Source of the DNA: Telluria beijingensis
GTDB lineage: Bacteria > Pseudomonadota > Gammaproteobacteria > Burkholderiales > Burkholderiaceae_D
Assembly (NCBI RefSeq): GCF_030770395.1
Contig: NZ_CP132480.1
Coordinates: forward strand, 5,069,478-5,133,477
Direction of reading: 5' to 3'
Length of the DNA: 64,000 nucleotides
Shown here: one piece after another, positions 19,470-28,437 of the stretch
Layout: each line of letters begins with the position of its first letter
Numbering within the stretch: position 1 is the first letter of the stretch
Notes under the pieces: generated by a model
What the model was told of the DNA's origin: nothing
What the model saw: the letters and a program-made list of their open reading frames with translations, nothing else
The model's database searches: none
Program-made: the position numbers and the translations under genes

Positions 19470-21298
19470 TGAAAAAAATCGTTTCCCTGATCGTTCTGGC
19501 GGCGCTGCACGGCGCTGCATCGGCTGCACCACACACTACGAAGGCCCCGGTCGATGCCGACGAACTGGCCGCCCTGCCCGGCGGCGCCTGGCTGGCACTG
19601 GACAAGCGCGGCCTGCGCCTGGTCGGCGCCGACGGCATCGACCGCGCCACCCTGGCCCTGCGTGGCGAGCGTCTCGACGTGCGGCCCGACGTTCACCCTT
19701 CTTCTGGCGGCGCGCTGGCGGTGATGGTCGACTCGAACCTCGAACAGGCCCAGCCCGTGCGCGTCGACCTGGCCGCCGGCACCCTGACCCGCCTGCCGGC
19801 CATCCCGAGCGCCGGCTTCGGCATCGAGGCGGCCTGCATGTACCGCGACGCCCAGAACCTCGACCACGTATTCCTGGTCGGCGCGGATGGCCAGGCGCAG
19901 CAATGGCTGCTGGGCGAACAGTACCGCATGGTGCGCCGCCTGGCGCTGCCGACCGGCGTCGAACACTGCCGCGTCGACGATGCCTACGCCACGCTCTTCG
20001 TGGCCGAGGAAGGCATGGGTGTGTGGGCCTATGGCGCCGACGCCGAAGGGCCGTCGGTGCGCACGCCGGTGGCCCTGCGTGCACCGTATGGAAAGCTGAA
20101 GGGAGAAGTCCAGGCGCTGGCCGTGCTGCCGGGCGGCGTGGCCGCCCTCGGCGAAAAGGGCGAGCTGTTGACCTGGCGCCGCACCGGCGCCACATGGCAA
20201 GAGCAGCCGGCGCGCGCACTGGGCGCCGAACAGCTGGTGGCGCTGGGTGGCAGTTCGCTCATGGTGCAAACGAAGAAGGGCTGGCAATCGCCGGCCCTGG
20301 CCTGGAAAGCCGGCAGCGCCCCGCCGCGCTCCCTGCCGATCGTAATGCCGCGCATGCAGACCGCGCCGGTGGCGCAGATGGGCGACGCGGCCGACGATCC
20401 GGCGATCTGGGTCAACCCGCAGGACGCCAGCAAATCGCGCATCCTCGGCTCCAACAAGAAGCAGGGCCTGCTGGTCTATGACCTGGAAGGCCGCCAGACC
20501 CAATTCCTGCCTTCCGGCCGCCTGAACAACGTCGATGTGCGCCAGGACCTGCGCTTCGGCGGCGAGCGCTTCGACCTGGCCCTGGCCACCCAGCGCGACG
20601 AACATGCGATGGTGCTGTACACGATCGACGCCCAGGGCGAACTGGCCGAAGCGGGGCGCCTGCCGACCGGCCTGGGCGACATCTACGGCACCTGCCTGTA
20701 CCGCACGCCCGAAGGCGGCCTGGATGCCTTCGTCAACGACAAGGACGGTCGCTACGAACACTGGCAGATCACCCGCGCCGGCGGCAAGTTCGGCGCCCGC
20801 CTGGCGCGCCAGTTCAAGGTCGCCACGCAACCCGAAGGCTGCGTGGCCGACGACCGCAGCGGCCTGCTGTTCGTGGGTGAAGAAGACAAGGCGCTGTGGG
20901 TGACCTCGGCCAGGGCCGACCAGCCGGCCACGCTCAAGATGGTGATGCCGGTAGGCGAATGGCTGCACGACGACATCGAAGGCATGGGCATCTACCACGG
21001 CGCCAGGCGCAGCTACCTGGTGGTGTCGAGCCAGGGCAATAGCAGCTATGTCGTGTTCGACGCGGCGCCGCCGTTCAAGGTGCGCGGCGCGTTCCGGGTC
21101 GGCATGGATCCGGTGGCCGGCATCGACGGCGCCTCGGAGACCGACGGCCTGGAAGTGAGCTCGGCCAACTTCGGCGGCCCGTATTCGCGCGGCATGCTGG
21201 TGGTGCACGACGGCTTCAAGCGCATGCCGGACGGCGCCCAGAACTACAAGGCGGTGGCGTGGGATGACATCGCCAGGGCCCTGAAGCTCGAAGACTAG
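19469..21298 (+). CDS. Beta-propeller phytase with extra N-terminal propeller-like half
   Basis: A 609-residue exported protein with signal peptide MKKIVSLIVLAALHGAASA. The C-terminal half (about 290-605) is a beta-propeller phytase. It has DAADDPAIWVNPQDASKSRI, GSNKKQGLLVYDL, QPEGCVADDRSG, a GEED motif, DDIEGMGIY, SSQGNSSYVVF and GIDGASETDGLEV, which hold the acidic calcium and phosphate ligands. These calcium-dependent enzymes cleave phosphates from phytate. The N-terminal half repeats parts of the same pattern (AACMYRD, EHCRVDDAYATLFVAEEGMG) in decayed form, a dual-domain layout known in some members. It overlaps the receptor gene by one base. Confidence 0.92.
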   Translation: MKKIVSLIVLAALHGAASAAPHTTKAPVDADELAALPGGAWLALDKRGLRLVGADGIDRATLALRGERLDVRPDVHPSSGGALAVMVDSNLEQAQPVRVDLAAGTLTRLPAIPSAGFGIEAACMYRDAQNLDHVFLVGADGQAQQWLLGEQYRMVRRLALPTGVEHCRVDDAYATLFVAEEGMGVWAYGADAEGPSVRTPVALRAPYGKLKGEVQALAVLPGGVAALGEKGELLTWRRTGATWQEQPARALGAEQLVALGGSSLMVQTKKGWQSPALAWKAGSAPPRSLPIVMPRMQTAPVAQMGDAADDPAIWVNPQDASKSRILGSNKKQGLLVYDLEGRQTQFLPSGRLNNVDVRQDLRFGGERFDLALATQRDEHAMVLYTIDAQGELAEAGRLPTGLGDIYGTCLYRTPEGGLDAFVNDKDGRYEHWQITRAGGKFGARLARQFKVATQPEGCVADDRSGLLFVGEEDKALWVTSARADQPATLKMVMPVGEWLHDDIEGMGIYHGARRSYLVVSSQGNSSYVVFDAAPPFKVRGAFRVGMDPVAGIDGASETDGLEVSSANFGGPYSRGMLVVHDGFKRMPDGAQNYKAVAWDDIARALKLED

Positions 21299-22842
21299 GC
21301 AGGTTCGGGCTGTGCGAGGTGGCTGCTCAACCAGCGCGCCACCTCGGCCGCCCGCCCTTCGATGCGCGCGCCGAAACCCTGGGTCGCCAGCAGGGCGATG
21401 CCGTTCGGGTTGCGCAACACGCCCGGTGTCAAGACCGGGCTGCCGCTGGCGGTGTCGATGAAGAACGGGTCCAGCCGTTCGCGCAGCAGCGGCGCCAGCA
21501 CCAGGTTGTGCGAGGACACCAGCACCAGGTCGCGCTCGGATAACTGTTCCAGCACCGCGCAGGCGGCCGATACCGACTCCAGGTGGTTGGTGCCGCGGAA
21601 CACCTCATCGATCAGGCAGATGCCCGGCGGCTGGCCGGCGGCGTCCAGCAATTCGCGCGCCCGCCGCAACTCCGACATGTACAGGCTCTCGCCGCCCAGC
21701 AGCGAATCCTCGTTCTGCATGCTGGCGCGCACCGGTACTGCCGGCAGGCAGGCCCGCGTGGCGTAGCAGAAGCCGAAGGCGCGCGCCGCGATCGCGTTCA
21801 GGCCCACCATGCGCAGGAAGGTGCTCTTGCCCGAGGCATTCTGGCCCGAGACGAAGGCGCCCCGCCCTTCCAATGCCACCGACAGCGCCACCGGCCGGTC
21901 CATCAGCGGATGGACGCCGCCCTCCAGCACCAGCGTGCGCGCATCGCCGCGCTCGGCCCAGCACCAGCGTTCCATCGAGGCCAGGTGGCGCACCAGGGCC
22001 ACGTCGGCTTCCAGGTTCGCGCAGGCCAGGTAGATCTCACGCAGGAAGACGCGCTCGGCGTGCACGATGCGTAGCGTCTTGAAATGGTAGACCACATTGG
22101 CCGCCGCGAACCAGTCGGCGTACTGGATCGCACCCGGGATCATGCGCAGGCTCAGCGAGCGGGCCAGGCGCAGGTGCAGGCGTTCCGCCCGGGCGCGCGC
22201 CGCCACGAACGGTTGCAGCAACGGTCCGCCCTGCCCGCCCAACAGGCTGGTGCTGCGCAGCAGCGCGTGCAGCGCGCGGATGGTCGCACGCCATTCCTCG
22301 AGCGGACGGTGAAGGCGCATCTGCAGCGCCATCAGGGGAGCCAGCGCCGTCAAGGTCAGCATCCAGCCCAACGGCAGGGTCGCCAGCGCGGCCAGCGATA
22401 ACAGCAGCACGAGCGGCAGCAGCGATAGCCAGCGTACCCAGAACGGGATCGCCGGCGCCGTGTCCCGGAACAGCAGGCTGGCCACCTCGGCATCCGCATG
22501 GCGCAAGGTAGACAGGCTGGCGTCGATCGCATCCAGCCGGGCCGGGTCGTCCATCAGCGCCTGCAGCCGCGCGCGCTGCGCGCTGCATGCCGCATTGTCG
22601 ATGCCGGCGCGCAGGCGCAGGTGCAGCACCTGGCGCGCGAAGATGCTGGCCTGCGGCGCCAATTTTTCTTCGAACGATTCGAGCAGCAAGTCGGTCCAGG
22701 TCTGGTCGTCGATGCCGGCGGCGCCATCGAGGCGGTACAGGCGAGCGACTTCGTCCGGGATGAAGAAGTGGCGGGGCGGCGGGGCGGATGGAACAAGCGC
22801 AAGGCTGCGCCACAGGTCTTGCAGGCGGTCGAACAACGACAC
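21295..22842 (-). CDS. MutS-like ATPase with membrane segments
   Basis: A 515-residue protein whose last 200 residues are a MutS domain V ATPase. Walker A is GQNASGKST, followed by NAIAARAFGFCYATRACLPAVP; the motif MQNEDSLLGGESLYMSEL is next; Walker B is ICLIDEVFRGTN, with the SSHNL switch after it. The N-terminal mismatch-recognition domain of true MutS is absent. Instead, two adjacent hydrophobic segments lie at about 190-235. It belongs to the MutS-like group of membrane-associated ATPases whose function is unknown, so a repair role should not be assumed. The GTG at 22842 is chosen; the frame is open further upstream. It converges with the phytase gene. Confidence 0.8.
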   Translation of the reverse strand: MSLFDRLQDLWRSLALVPSAPPPRHFFIPDEVARLYRLDGAAGIDDQTWTDLLLESFEEKLAPQASIFARQVLHLRLRAGIDNAACSAQRARLQALMDDPARLDAIDASLSTLRHADAEVASLLFRDTAPAIPFWVRWLSLLPLVLLLSLAALATLPLGWMLTLTALAPLMALQMRLHRPLEEWRATIRALHALLRSTSLLGGQGGPLLQPFVAARARAERLHLRLARSLSLRMIPGAIQYADWFAAANVVYHFKTLRIVHAERVFLREIYLACANLEADVALVRHLASMERWCWAERGDARTLVLEGGVHPLMDRPVALSVALEGRGAFVSGQNASGKSTFLRMVGLNAIAARAFGFCYATRACLPAVPVRASMQNEDSLLGGESLYMSELRRARELLDAAGQPPGICLIDEVFRGTNHLESVSAACAVLEQLSERDLVLVSSHNLVLAPLLRERLDPFFIDTASGSPVLTPGVLRNPNGIALLATQGFGARIEGRAAEVARWLSSHLAQPEPA

Positions 22843-23066
22843 GGATGGTCTTTCTGGAGAACCGGCGGCGCCGGGTGCCAGTCCAATATGTGACTGGATT
22901 GGCAACTTGCAAGATAGAAAACATTCTTTCCAAGAAATTACCCTGAGCGCATATGCACGCTTGAATCGGACAACGTACGTTTCCACACATACCGCGTTCC
23001 AAATCACTGGCACGATCTCCTGCGCAAGGCTCCCGACAACGACATCCAAGAAAGGCAGGCCCTCCA

Positions 23067-24845
23067 ATGAAACGCGCTTCGCTCGCAGCCGCGCTATGCC
23101 TGGCGTTCGGCTCCGCCACCGCCCAGCAGGGCGACGGCACCATGTTCTCCACCAAGATCAACGTCTGGAAACCCAACAAGTTGGAGGCCACGCCGGAGCG
23201 CATCGCCGCCCTGAAGGCGCCGCCGGGCTTCACGGTCAGCGCCTTCGCGACCGGCCTCAAGAACGCGCGCATCCTTGCGGTGGCGCCGAACGGCGACGTC
23301 TACGTGAGCCGGCGCGACCAGGGCGACGTGCTGCTGCTGCGTGACGCCAACGGCGACGGCCGCGCCGACGGCGCAGCGATCACCGTGGCCAACCGCGCCG
23401 GCGCCCACGGCCTGGCGATCCGCGACAACAAGCTGTACCTGGTCACGGTCAAGGAACTGTTCGTGGCCGACATCAAGGGCGACGGCCGCCTGGGCGAACT
23501 GAAGATGCTGATCGGCGACCTGCCGGATTCGGGCCAGCACCCCAATCGCACCATGGCCTTCGGCCCGGACGGCATGCTGTACCTGAGCGTCGGCAGCACC
23601 TGCAACACCTGCAACGAGAGCAATGTGGAAAACGCCACCATCCTGCGCATTTCCCCGGACGGCAAGAGCCGCAGCATCTTTGCCAGCGGCCTGCGCAACA
23701 CGATCGGCTTCGGCTGGCATCCGACCACGGGCGAATTGTGGGGCTTCGACCATGGCATCGACTTCCTGGGCGACGACGTCCAGCCCGAAGAGATCAACAA
23801 GATCGAACTCGGTAAACAATATGGCTGGCCTCATGTGTACGGGGCCGGCGAGATCTACCCGCAAAGCACGCCGCAGGGCGAGATCTCCAAGGAGCAGTGG
23901 AAGGCGCGCAGCACGCCGATGGTGCTGGGCTATACCGCCCACGCGGCGCCGATGCAGTGGGTATGGGGCGCCGGCAGCGCCTTCCCGGCGGAGTATCAGG
24001 GCGACGCTTTCGTGACCATGCGCGGTTCGTGGAACCGGGTGCCGGCGTCGGGCTACGAGATCGTACGCGTGCGGTACGAGAACGGCCAGCCGAAGTCGGT
24101 CGAGCCGTTCGTCACCGGCTTCCTGACGGACGGTGGCAAGACCCATATCGCGCGCCCGGTCGGGCTGGCGCTGGCCAAGGATGGCTCGCTGCTGATGGCG
24201 GACGATGCCAATGGCGTCATCTACCGTATCGCCCACAGCGGCGCCAAGTCGGCCGCGGCGACGCCGCCGAAGGCACCGGCCGGCCCCATGGAACAGCAGG
24301 CCAACAAGGGCAACAACGTCCCGCTGGCGAACAAGCGACCCGAGACGGACGCCAAGGGCCAGCTCAGCGTGTCGTCGTCGAGCTTCGCCAGCAACGCCAT
24401 GATGGACGACCGCTACACCGAGTACGCGGACGGCGTTTCGCCGGCGCTGGCGTGGAAAGCCGTGGCGGGCGCCAAGTCGTACGCCATCATCATGGAAGAC
24501 CCGGACGCCAAGCCGGTTACCCCCTTCGTGCATTGGGTGATGTGGAACATCCCGGCCAATATCACCAGCGTGCCGGAAGGCGTGCAGGAGCAGGCGCGCC
24601 TGTCCGATCCGGACGGTGTGCTGCAGGGCCGCACCACGCGCGGCGCGCCCGGCTACTACGGTCCCAAGCCGCCCGTCGGCGAGCCGGCGCACCGCTACCA
24701 CTTCCAGGTCTATGCGCTGGACAGGATGCTCGACGTGCCGTTCGGCGCCGACCGCGACCAGGTGCTGCAGGCGATGAAGGGCCATGTGCTGGCCAAGGGT
24801 GAAATCGTCGGCAAGTACGGGCAAAAGCAGCAGCCGCAGAAGTGA
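23067..24845 (+). CDS. Exported PQQ-type sugar (sorbosone) dehydrogenase fused to a YbhB/PEBP domain
   Basis: A 592-residue protein with signal peptide (to about residue 20). Residues about 35-400 form a GDH/sorbosone-dehydrogenase beta-propeller: PPGFTVSAFATGLKNARILAV, HPNRTMAFGPDGMLYLSVGSTC, LRNTIGFGWHP, the KQYGWPHVYG segment and GLALAKDGSLLMADD. These enzymes oxidise sugars or aldoses in the periplasm using PQQ. A linker rich in Ala, Pro, Gln and Asn leads to a YbhB/YbcL-type PEBP domain (about 430-590) with MEDPDAKPVTPFVHWVMWNIP and APGYYGPKPP. The gene is monocistronic. Whether the fusion couples redox chemistry to ligand binding is unknown. Confidence 0.85.
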   Translation: MKRASLAAALCLAFGSATAQQGDGTMFSTKINVWKPNKLEATPERIAALKAPPGFTVSAFATGLKNARILAVAPNGDVYVSRRDQGDVLLLRDANGDGRADGAAITVANRAGAHGLAIRDNKLYLVTVKELFVADIKGDGRLGELKMLIGDLPDSGQHPNRTMAFGPDGMLYLSVGSTCNTCNESNVENATILRISPDGKSRSIFASGLRNTIGFGWHPTTGELWGFDHGIDFLGDDVQPEEINKIELGKQYGWPHVYGAGEIYPQSTPQGEISKEQWKARSTPMVLGYTAHAAPMQWVWGAGSAFPAEYQGDAFVTMRGSWNRVPASGYEIVRVRYENGQPKSVEPFVTGFLTDGGKTHIARPVGLALAKDGSLLMADDANGVIYRIAHSGAKSAAATPPKAPAGPMEQQANKGNNVPLANKRPETDAKGQLSVSSSSFASNAMMDDRYTEYADGVSPALAWKAVAGAKSYAIIMEDPDAKPVTPFVHWVMWNIPANITSVPEGVQEQARLSDPDGVLQGRTTRGAPGYYGPKPPVGEPAHRYHFQVYALDRMLDVPFGADRDQVLQAMKGHVLAKGEIVGKYGQKQQPQK

Positions 24846-24874
24846 GCTGACGTTCGCTACTGCCACTGCATATG

Positions 24875-24906
24875 CACGTCGTTCCCGCGCAGGCGGGAAC
24901 GACGTG
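24875..24906. repeat. REP-like palindrome, copy 1
   Basis: The 14-base arms CACGTCGTTCCCGC and GCGGGAACGACGTG are separated by four bases. The same core (GTTCCCGCG-AGGCGGGAAC) recurs at 56662-56747 and 62795-62827. It lies after the dehydrogenase stop and may end or stabilise that transcript. Confidence 0.75.
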
Positions 24907-24925
24907 TTAATGGTGGTGGCACATG

Positions 24926-25010
24926 CGGACAGCCCTTCCCTCGCGGCTATGCCCGCGTACGTCCGCGTAAAGACCGGACGGACGCCGCGGACAGCGTTGT
25001 CCGTCCGGAC
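24926..25010 (+). promoter_or_regulatory. CGGACA/TGTCCG operator sites upstream of the ABC exporter promoter
   Basis: Half-sites CGGACA occur at 24926 and 24988, and TGTCCG at 24998. The last two form the inverted pair CGGACA-GCGT-TGTCCG. This is nested in a larger palindrome with arms CCGGACGGAC (24974-24983) and GTCCGTCCGG (24999-25008). The sites lie about 55-140 bp upstream of the predicted sigma-54 start, where enhancer-binding proteins normally sit. Confidence 0.65.
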
Positions 25011-25039
25011 ACCTCTTTATGAATCAATGACTTAAACGC

Positions 25040-25055
25040 TGGCACGGATCATGCA
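25040..25055 (+). promoter_or_regulatory. Sigma-54 promoter of the ABC exporter operon
   Basis: TGGCAC-GGATC-ATGCA: the invariant GG (25041-25042) and GC (25053-25054) are exactly 10 bases apart, and nine of ten consensus positions match. The start site falls near 25066, about 25 bases before the adaptor ATG. Confidence 0.8.
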
Positions 25056-25090
25056 TTAACGACAGGAAACCCGTCGTTACTGGACACCAC

Positions 25091-26359
25091 ATGATCCGCG
25101 ATACATCCCAACAAGACGCCGTCGTCACCCCGCCGGCCAGCCACAAGATCAAGCGCCGCGCGCTGCTGATCGGCGGCGCCGCCGCCCTGGTCGCCGTCAG
25201 CGCCAGCCTGTACGCCGCCTGGAGCGGCAGCGAGCAATCCGTCTCCGCCAGCCGCGTGCGCATCGCCGAAGTCGGCCGCGGCACCCTGGTGCGCGACGCC
25301 GCCGTCAACGGCCGCGTGGTGGCCGCCGTCAGCCCGACCCTGTATTCCACCGCCCCCGCCACCGTCAACCTGAAGGTCGCCGCCGGCGACACGGTGAAAA
25401 AGGGCGACGTGCTGGCGGTGCTGGAATCGCCCGACCTGACCGATGCACTCAAGCGCGAAGTCTCGACCTACGAGCAGCTCAAGGCCGAAGTGGCGCGCCA
25501 GCAGATCCTGGCCAGCAAGCAGAAGCTGCTGGCCAAGCGCGAGGCCGACACCGCCGAGATCGAACGCCTGTCGGCTCAGCGCACCGTGGAGCGCTACGAC
25601 AGCGTGGGCGTGGTCGGCATCATCGCCAAGATCGACTACCAGAAAGCCCAGGATGCGCTGAACTCGGCCGGCATCCGCGCCAGGCATGCGGCGCAAGCCG
25701 CCGCGCTCGAAGGCGACGACGTCCAGCTGGCGATCCGCACCAAGACCAATGAGATGGAACGCGCGCGCCTGTCGATGGCCAATGCCCAGCGCCGGGTCGA
25801 CGAACTGACCGTGCGCGCGCCGGTCGACGGTTTCATCGGCACCCTGAACGTCCAGAACCGCATGGTGGTCATCGCCAATGCGCCGCTGATGACGCTGGTC
25901 GACCTGTCCAAGCTCGAAGTCGAGGTCGAGGTGCCCGAGACCTATGCCGGCGACCTGGGCCTGGGCATGAGCGCCGAGATCACCCTGCCCACCGGCCGCG
26001 CCACCGGCAAGCTGTCGGCGCTGTCGCCCGAAGTGGTCAAGAACCAGGTGCTGGCGCGGGTGCGCTTCGACGGCGAACAGCCCAAGGGCCTGCGCCAGAG
26101 CCAGCGCGTGAGCGCGCGCCTTTTGATCGAGGAAAAGCCGAACGTGCTGATGGTGCAGCGCGGCCCGTTCCTGGAAAACGAAGGCGGACGCCACGCCTAC
26201 GTAGTGCGCGATGGGATCGCCGTGCGCACGCCGATCCAGGTCGGCGCCACCAGCATCTCGGCGGTCGAGATCCTGTCCGGCCTGAAGCCGGGCGACAAGG
26301 TGGTGGTGGCCGGCACCGACGCCTTCGACAATGCCAACACCGTATCGATCAACCAGTAA
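25091..26359 (+). CDS. Periplasmic adaptor (HlyD/MacA-like) of an ABC exporter
   Basis: A 422-residue membrane-fusion protein. One N-terminal transmembrane anchor (about 22-42, ALLIGGAAALVAVSASLYAAW) is followed by a lipoyl-like half (VNLKVAAGDTVKKGDVLAVLESPDL), a long coiled-coil hairpin (about 120-230, with repeated QKLLAKREADTAEIERL-type heptads), the second lipoyl half (LTVRAPVDGFIGTLNV) and beta-barrel domains. It should link the inner-membrane ABC transporter to an outer-membrane channel, which is not encoded nearby. It is the first gene behind the sigma-54 promoter and is followed after 26 bases by the ATPase gene. Confidence 0.88.
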   Translation: MIRDTSQQDAVVTPPASHKIKRRALLIGGAAALVAVSASLYAAWSGSEQSVSASRVRIAEVGRGTLVRDAAVNGRVVAAVSPTLYSTAPATVNLKVAAGDTVKKGDVLAVLESPDLTDALKREVSTYEQLKAEVARQQILASKQKLLAKREADTAEIERLSAQRTVERYDSVGVVGIIAKIDYQKAQDALNSAGIRARHAAQAAALEGDDVQLAIRTKTNEMERARLSMANAQRRVDELTVRAPVDGFIGTLNVQNRMVVIANAPLMTLVDLSKLEVEVEVPETYAGDLGLGMSAEITLPTGRATGKLSALSPEVVKNQVLARVRFDGEQPKGLRQSQRVSARLLIEEKPNVLMVQRGPFLENEGGRHAYVVRDGIAVRTPIQVGATSISAVEILSGLKPGDKVVVAGTDAFDNANTVSINQ

Positions 26360-26385
26360 TCGCCATCCAATTCGAGGAGCCATCC

Positions 26386-27099
26386 ATGCTGCGCATGACC
26401 AACCTGAGCAAGGTGTACCGCACCCACATGATCGAGACCCACGCGCTGCGCGGCTTCGAGATCCACGTCCGGCAGGGCGAATTCGTCACCGTGACCGGTC
26501 CGTCCGGCTCGGGCAAGACCAGCTTCCTGAACATCGCAGGCCTGCTCGAGGAATTTACCTCGGGCGAATACGTGCTCGACGGCGTCAATGTACAAGGCCT
26601 GGACGACGCGGCCCGCTCGCGCCTGCGCAACGAAAAGCTGGGCTTCATCTTCCAGGGCTTCAACCTGATCCCCGACCTGAACCTGTTCGACAACGTCGAC
26701 GTGCCACTGCGCTATCGCGGCTTCAATGCGCGCGAACGCAAGGAGCGCATCGAGGACGCGCTATCCAAGGTCGGCCTGGCCTCGCGCATGAAGCATTACC
26801 CGGCCGAGCTGTCGGGCGGCCAGCAGCAGCGCGTGGCGATCGCGCGCGCGCTGGCCGGCAGTCCCAAGCTGTTGCTGGCCGACGAACCGACCGGTAACCT
26901 CGATACGCAGATGGCGCGCGGCGTGATGGAGCTGCTCGAAGAAATCAATGCCGCCGGCACCACCATCCTGATGGTGACCCACGACCCCGAGCTGGCGGTG
27001 CGCACCCACCGCAACGTGCACATCATCGACGGCCAGGTGTCCGACCTGGTGCGGCGCGCGCCGACGCTGGTGGATGAGCACAACCAGGCAACCGCATAA
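26386..27099 (+). CDS. ABC exporter ATPase (MacB/LolD-like)
   Basis: A 237-residue ABC ATPase with Walker A GPSGSGKTS, Q-loop FQGFNLIPDL, signature LSGGQQQRVAIARAL, Walker B LLLADEPTGNLD and the H-loop VTHDPE. The sequence is of the MacB/LolD/FtsE-type family that works with FtsX-like permeases. As a separate soluble subunit it should energise the two permeases encoded next. GAGGAG lies before the ATG. The gap to the first permease gene is 9 bases. Confidence 0.92.
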   Translation: MLRMTNLSKVYRTHMIETHALRGFEIHVRQGEFVTVTGPSGSGKTSFLNIAGLLEEFTSGEYVLDGVNVQGLDDAARSRLRNEKLGFIFQGFNLIPDLNLFDNVDVPLRYRGFNARERKERIEDALSKVGLASRMKHYPAELSGGQQQRVAIARALAGSPKLLLADEPTGNLDTQMARGVMELLEEINAAGTTILMVTHDPELAVRTHRNVHIIDGQVSDLVRRAPTLVDEHNQATA

Positions 27100-27108
27100 G
27101 GAGCGGCC

Positions 27109-28419
27109 ATGTTCGGCTATTACTTCAAGCTCGGCGTGCGCAGCCTGCGCCGCAACCGCTATCTCACCGCGCTGATGGTGCTGACCCTGGCCATCGGCGT
27201 GGCGGCCAGCGTGTCGACGCTCACCATCCTGCACGTGATGTCGGGCGACCCGATTCCGTCGAAGAGCGACCGCCTGTTCGTGCCGCAGTTCGACATCGGC
27301 CAGAAGGACGACTACATCCCCGGCGCCGACCCCGACGATCTGCAGATGACCTACAAGGATGCGGTCAACATGCTCAGGAGTGGCCAGGGCGAGCGGCGCA
27401 CGGCGGTGTTCGGCATCGCCTTGCCGGTCGAACCGCCGCGCAGCGACATTCCTGCCTTCCGCGCCATCGGCCTGGCGCCGACGCGCGATTTCTTCGCCAT
27501 GTTCGACGTGCCGTTCCTGCACGGGCAGGCATGGAGCGAGCAGGACGATGCGCGCGGCGCCAACGTCGTGGTGCTGGGCCGCGAGATCGCCGAAAAGCTG
27601 TTCGGCACGGCCAGCCCGGTCGGCAAGTCGCTGCGGGTCGGCGGCCAGCCCTTCACCGTGGCCGGGGTGATCGACAACTGGGCGCCGGTCACGCGCTATT
27701 ACAAGCTGGTGGGCGGCGGACGTGCATCGACCGGCGAGGAAATCATGATTCCCTTCTCCACCGCGATCGCCCAGGAGCTGAGCGTGTACGGCAGCCTCAG
27801 TTGCAGTGCCTCGCGCGACGCCGGCTTCGCCGGCCTGCTGGCGTCGGAGTGCACCTGGATCCAGTTCTGGTTCGAGACGCGGTCCAGCCTCGATCGCGCC
27901 GAGCTGCAGAACTTCATCGACAACTATGCCAGCGAGCAGCGCAAGCTCGGACGCCTGCAGCGCGCCGCGCCGAACATGCTGTACGACGTCATGGGATGGA
28001 TGGAAAAGCAGAAGGTCGTCGGCAACGATACCCGCCTGTCGGCCTGGCTGGCCTTCGGTTTCCTGGTCCTGTGCCTGGTGAATACCATCGGCCTGCTGCT
28101 GGCGAAATTCTCGGTGCGCGCCTCCGAAGTCGGCATCCGGCGCGCGCTGGGCGCCTCGCGCCGCGACATCTTCGGCCAGTTCCTGGTCGAATCCGGCGTG
28201 ATCGGCCTGGCCGGCGGCGTGATGGGACTCGCATTGGCGTTCGGCGCCCTGGCCCTGATCGGCATGCAGAGCGACGCCACGGCGGCCGCGGCGCGCATGG
28301 ACTGGCAGATGCTGGCGCTGACCTTCGTGATGTCGGTCGCCGCTGCCGTGGTCGCGGGCCTGCTGCCGACCTGGCGCGCCTGCCAGGTCACGCCCGCCAT
28401 CCAGCTCAAATCACAATAA
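27109..28419 (+). CDS. ABC exporter permease, FtsX/MacB type (first)
   Basis: A 436-residue permease with one transmembrane helix near residues 21-42, a large periplasmic MacB core domain (about 45-320), and three helices at the C-terminus. The last include SEVGIRRALGASRRDIFGQFLVES, the coupling motif of FtsX-like proteins. Such transporters move peptides, lipids or antibiotics from the periplasm by a mechanotransmission cycle. It probably forms a heterodimer with the next gene product, since the two differ in sequence. A ribosome site AAGGAG precedes the ATG. Confidence 0.9.
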   Translation: MFGYYFKLGVRSLRRNRYLTALMVLTLAIGVAASVSTLTILHVMSGDPIPSKSDRLFVPQFDIGQKDDYIPGADPDDLQMTYKDAVNMLRSGQGERRTAVFGIALPVEPPRSDIPAFRAIGLAPTRDFFAMFDVPFLHGQAWSEQDDARGANVVVLGREIAEKLFGTASPVGKSLRVGGQPFTVAGVIDNWAPVTRYYKLVGGGRASTGEEIMIPFSTAIAQELSVYGSLSCSASRDAGFAGLLASECTWIQFWFETRSSLDRAELQNFIDNYASEQRKLGRLQRAAPNMLYDVMGWMEKQKVVGNDTRLSAWLAFGFLVLCLVNTIGLLLAKFSVRASEVGIRRALGASRRDIFGQFLVESGVIGLAGGVMGLALAFGALALIGMQSDATAAAARMDWQMLALTFVMSVAAAVVAGLLPTWRACQVTPAIQLKSQ

Positions 28420-28437
28420 GCTCCTGGGAGAAGCATC

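Noticed and set aside
21295..22842. Mismatch-repair MutS
   Set aside because: Only the ATPase domain is shared; the mismatch-recognition and connector domains are absent.
23008..23024. TGGCACG-like sigma-54 promoter upstream of the dehydrogenase-PEBP gene
   Set aside because: GG and GC are 11 bases apart instead of 10, and no TGTCCG operator sites lie nearby.
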